Assembly: GCA_025062195.1 (NCBI GenBank)
Contig: JANXAS010000003.1
Span: 1 to 64,000, forward strand
Direction: 5' to 3'
Length of the DNA stretch: 64,000 nt
From: Armatimonadota bacterium
GTDB lineage: Bacteria > Armatimonadota > Fervidibacteria > Fervidibacterales > Thermosaccharophagaceae
Below are positions 63,059 through 64,000 of this stretch, one piece after another. Every line of letters begins with the position of its first letter. The stretch's first letter is position 1. The translations under genes were made by a program, and so were the position numbers. A model generated the notes under the pieces. The model was not told where the DNA came from. It saw only the letters and a program-made list of their open reading frames with translations, and did no database searches.

Positions 63059-64000
63059 TCATTTCACTTCATGGATATGTTCAATCAGCCTTGATATTAT
63101 TTGGTCAGCCACCACACCCTCAGACTCAGCGGAATAGCTCAATACAATTCTGTGCCTTAAGACAGAATGCGCTATTGCCTTCACATCCTCAATTGATGCT
63201 GCATGTCTTCCCATCACTATAGCTCTTGCCTTCGCGCCAAGTATGAGGCATTGCGAAGCCCTCGGTCCGGCGCCCCAGCTGATCCATCGCCTGACGAATT
63301 CTGGTGCAAGCTTATCTTGCGGGCGTGTGCTCCTGACCAATCTCGTTGCGTAGTCAATAACATGTTCTGGTGCTGGCACTTTTCGCACAAGTGCTTGCAC
63401 TTCAAGTATCTCCTTTGCGCCCATCACTGTGCTAAGGTTTGCGTTCCTCGCCGATGTTGTCAAACGCACGATCTCCTTCTCCTCATCGTGTGATGGATAG
63501 TCAAGCACGATAGCAAACATGAACCTGTCAAGCTGCGCCTCTGGCAGTGGGTAGGTCCCCTCAAGCTCTATCGGGTTCTGTGTGGCGAGCACGAAGAATG
63601 GCATTGGCAGTTCATAAGTTCTGCCGCCGGCTGTCACACGGTATTCTTGCATGGCTTCAAGCAATGCCGATTGGGTCTTTGGCGGTGCACGATTTATCTC
63701 GTCGGCGAGTATAATGTTTGCGAATATTGGTCCTTTAGCGAACTCAAATATGCGCCTGCCAGTCTGAGCATCCTCTTGCAGTATATCGGTGCCAATTATG
63801 TCAGCCGGCATCAAGTCCGGTGTGAACTGAATTCGTTTAAAGGAAAGGTCAAGCACTTTCGCTATGCTGTTCACAAGCAGTGTCTTTGCCAATCCGGGAA
63901 CACCTATGAGAAGGCAATGACCCTGTGAGAATAAGGCTATAAGCACAAGCTCAATGACCTCATCCTGTCCAACGATGACTTTTCGTATCTCGCCGAGTAT
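63059..64000 (-). CDS. MoxR-family AAA ATPase (5' end outside window)
   Basis: AAA+ ATPase of the MoxR type, a chaperone-like protein often acting with vWA-domain partners. Walker A is the degenerate IGVPGLAKTLLVNSIA, Walker B ILADEINRAPPKTQSALLEA, sensor 1 FFVLATQNPIELEGTYPLPE, with AQLDRFMF (arginine finger region). The C-terminal lid has SWGAGPRASQCLILGAKARA. The frame continues to the window end (ILGEIRKVIVGQDEVIELV just before the visible ATG), so position 63946 is not the start and the N-terminus is missing. Neighbouring genes that usually follow MoxR (DUF58, vWA) are not visible. Confidence 0.93.
   Translation of the reverse strand: MLGEIRKVIVGQDEVIELVLIALFSQGHCLLIGVPGLAKTLLVNSIAKVLDLSFKRIQFTPDLMPADIIGTDILQEDAQTGRRIFEFAKGPIFANIILADEINRAPPKTQSALLEAMQEYRVTAGGRTYELPMPFFVLATQNPIELEGTYPLPEAQLDRFMFAIVLDYPSHDEEKEIVRLTTSARNANLSTVMGAKEILEVQALVRKVPAPEHVIDYATRLVRSTRPQDKLAPEFVRRWISWGAGPRASQCLILGAKARAIVMGRHAASIEDVKAIAHSVLRHRIVLSYSAESEGVVADQIISRLIEHIHEVK

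Noticed and set aside
1..64000. CRISPR arrays, rRNA genes, integrases or transposase genes
   Set aside because: No regularly spaced repeat series, rRNA-like stretch or recombinase motif was seen on either strand.

Overview
The window looks like chromosomal DNA of a free-living bacterium with roughly balanced base composition, frequent GTG/TTG starts and strong GGAGG ribosome sites. The DUF1559-type prepilin, the many Tat-exported sugar enzymes, FGGY kinases, Gfo/Idh/MocA oxidoreductases and a PmoA-like protein suggest Armatimonadota (Fervidibacter-like) or a Planctomycetes-like lineage. This is inference from gene content; no rRNA is present.

Layout. (1) 1-4603: a vWA protein and a PP2C phosphatase on the minus strand, divergent from a zinc-ribbon Ser/Thr kinase, which is the composition of a TerY-P phosphorylation triad. 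All three genes carry an apparent frame break. (2) 4.7-12.8 kb: an FGGY kinase, a Tat-exported GH10 xylanase, a DUF1559 prepilin, a pita-bread (M24-like) protein without recognisable metal ligands, a PIG-L deacetylase, a truncated prepilin copy and a lipoprotein. (3) 12.9-22.5 kb: pyruvate kinase, a UxaA-family dehydratase, a double FAD oxidoreductase with HEAT repeats, a PmoA-like protein, a TIM-barrel isomerase-like protein and a Gfo/Idh/MocA enzyme, all on the plus strand and probably a sugar-acid or glycoside catabolic set. (4) 22.5-25.3 kb: a soluble GAF histidine kinase and a single-domain response regulator, followed by a 180-bp palindromic MITE-like element. (5) 25.3-43 kb: ROK kinase, D,D-carboxypeptidase, a second FGGY kinase with a fucose-isomerase-like protein, RsmB, a small secreted protein, a second Gfo/Idh/MocA enzyme, a polysaccharide deacetylase followed by aroA and cmk, a large lipoprotein behind a coupled micro-ORF, a third FGGY kinase and an alpha/alpha-toroid protein. 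(6) 43.4-64 kb: mainly housekeeping: leuS, a CheY-like regulator with comEA and comEC, tRNA-Ala(CGC), a YfhO-like membrane protein, split transketolase, dtd, trpE, 5-formyl-THF cyclo-ligase, a GT39-like protein, cysS, a VanW-domain protein and a MoxR ATPase cut by the window end.

Intergenic regions hold small dispersed repeats: a family with three copies (near 10.6, 11.8 and 40.1 kb), one of which abuts a truncated prepilin gene, and the MITE-like palindrome at 25.1 kb with an 8-bp flanking direct repeat. No CRISPR array, rRNA, integrase or transposase gene was seen. All assignments come from reading motifs; no database search was run.
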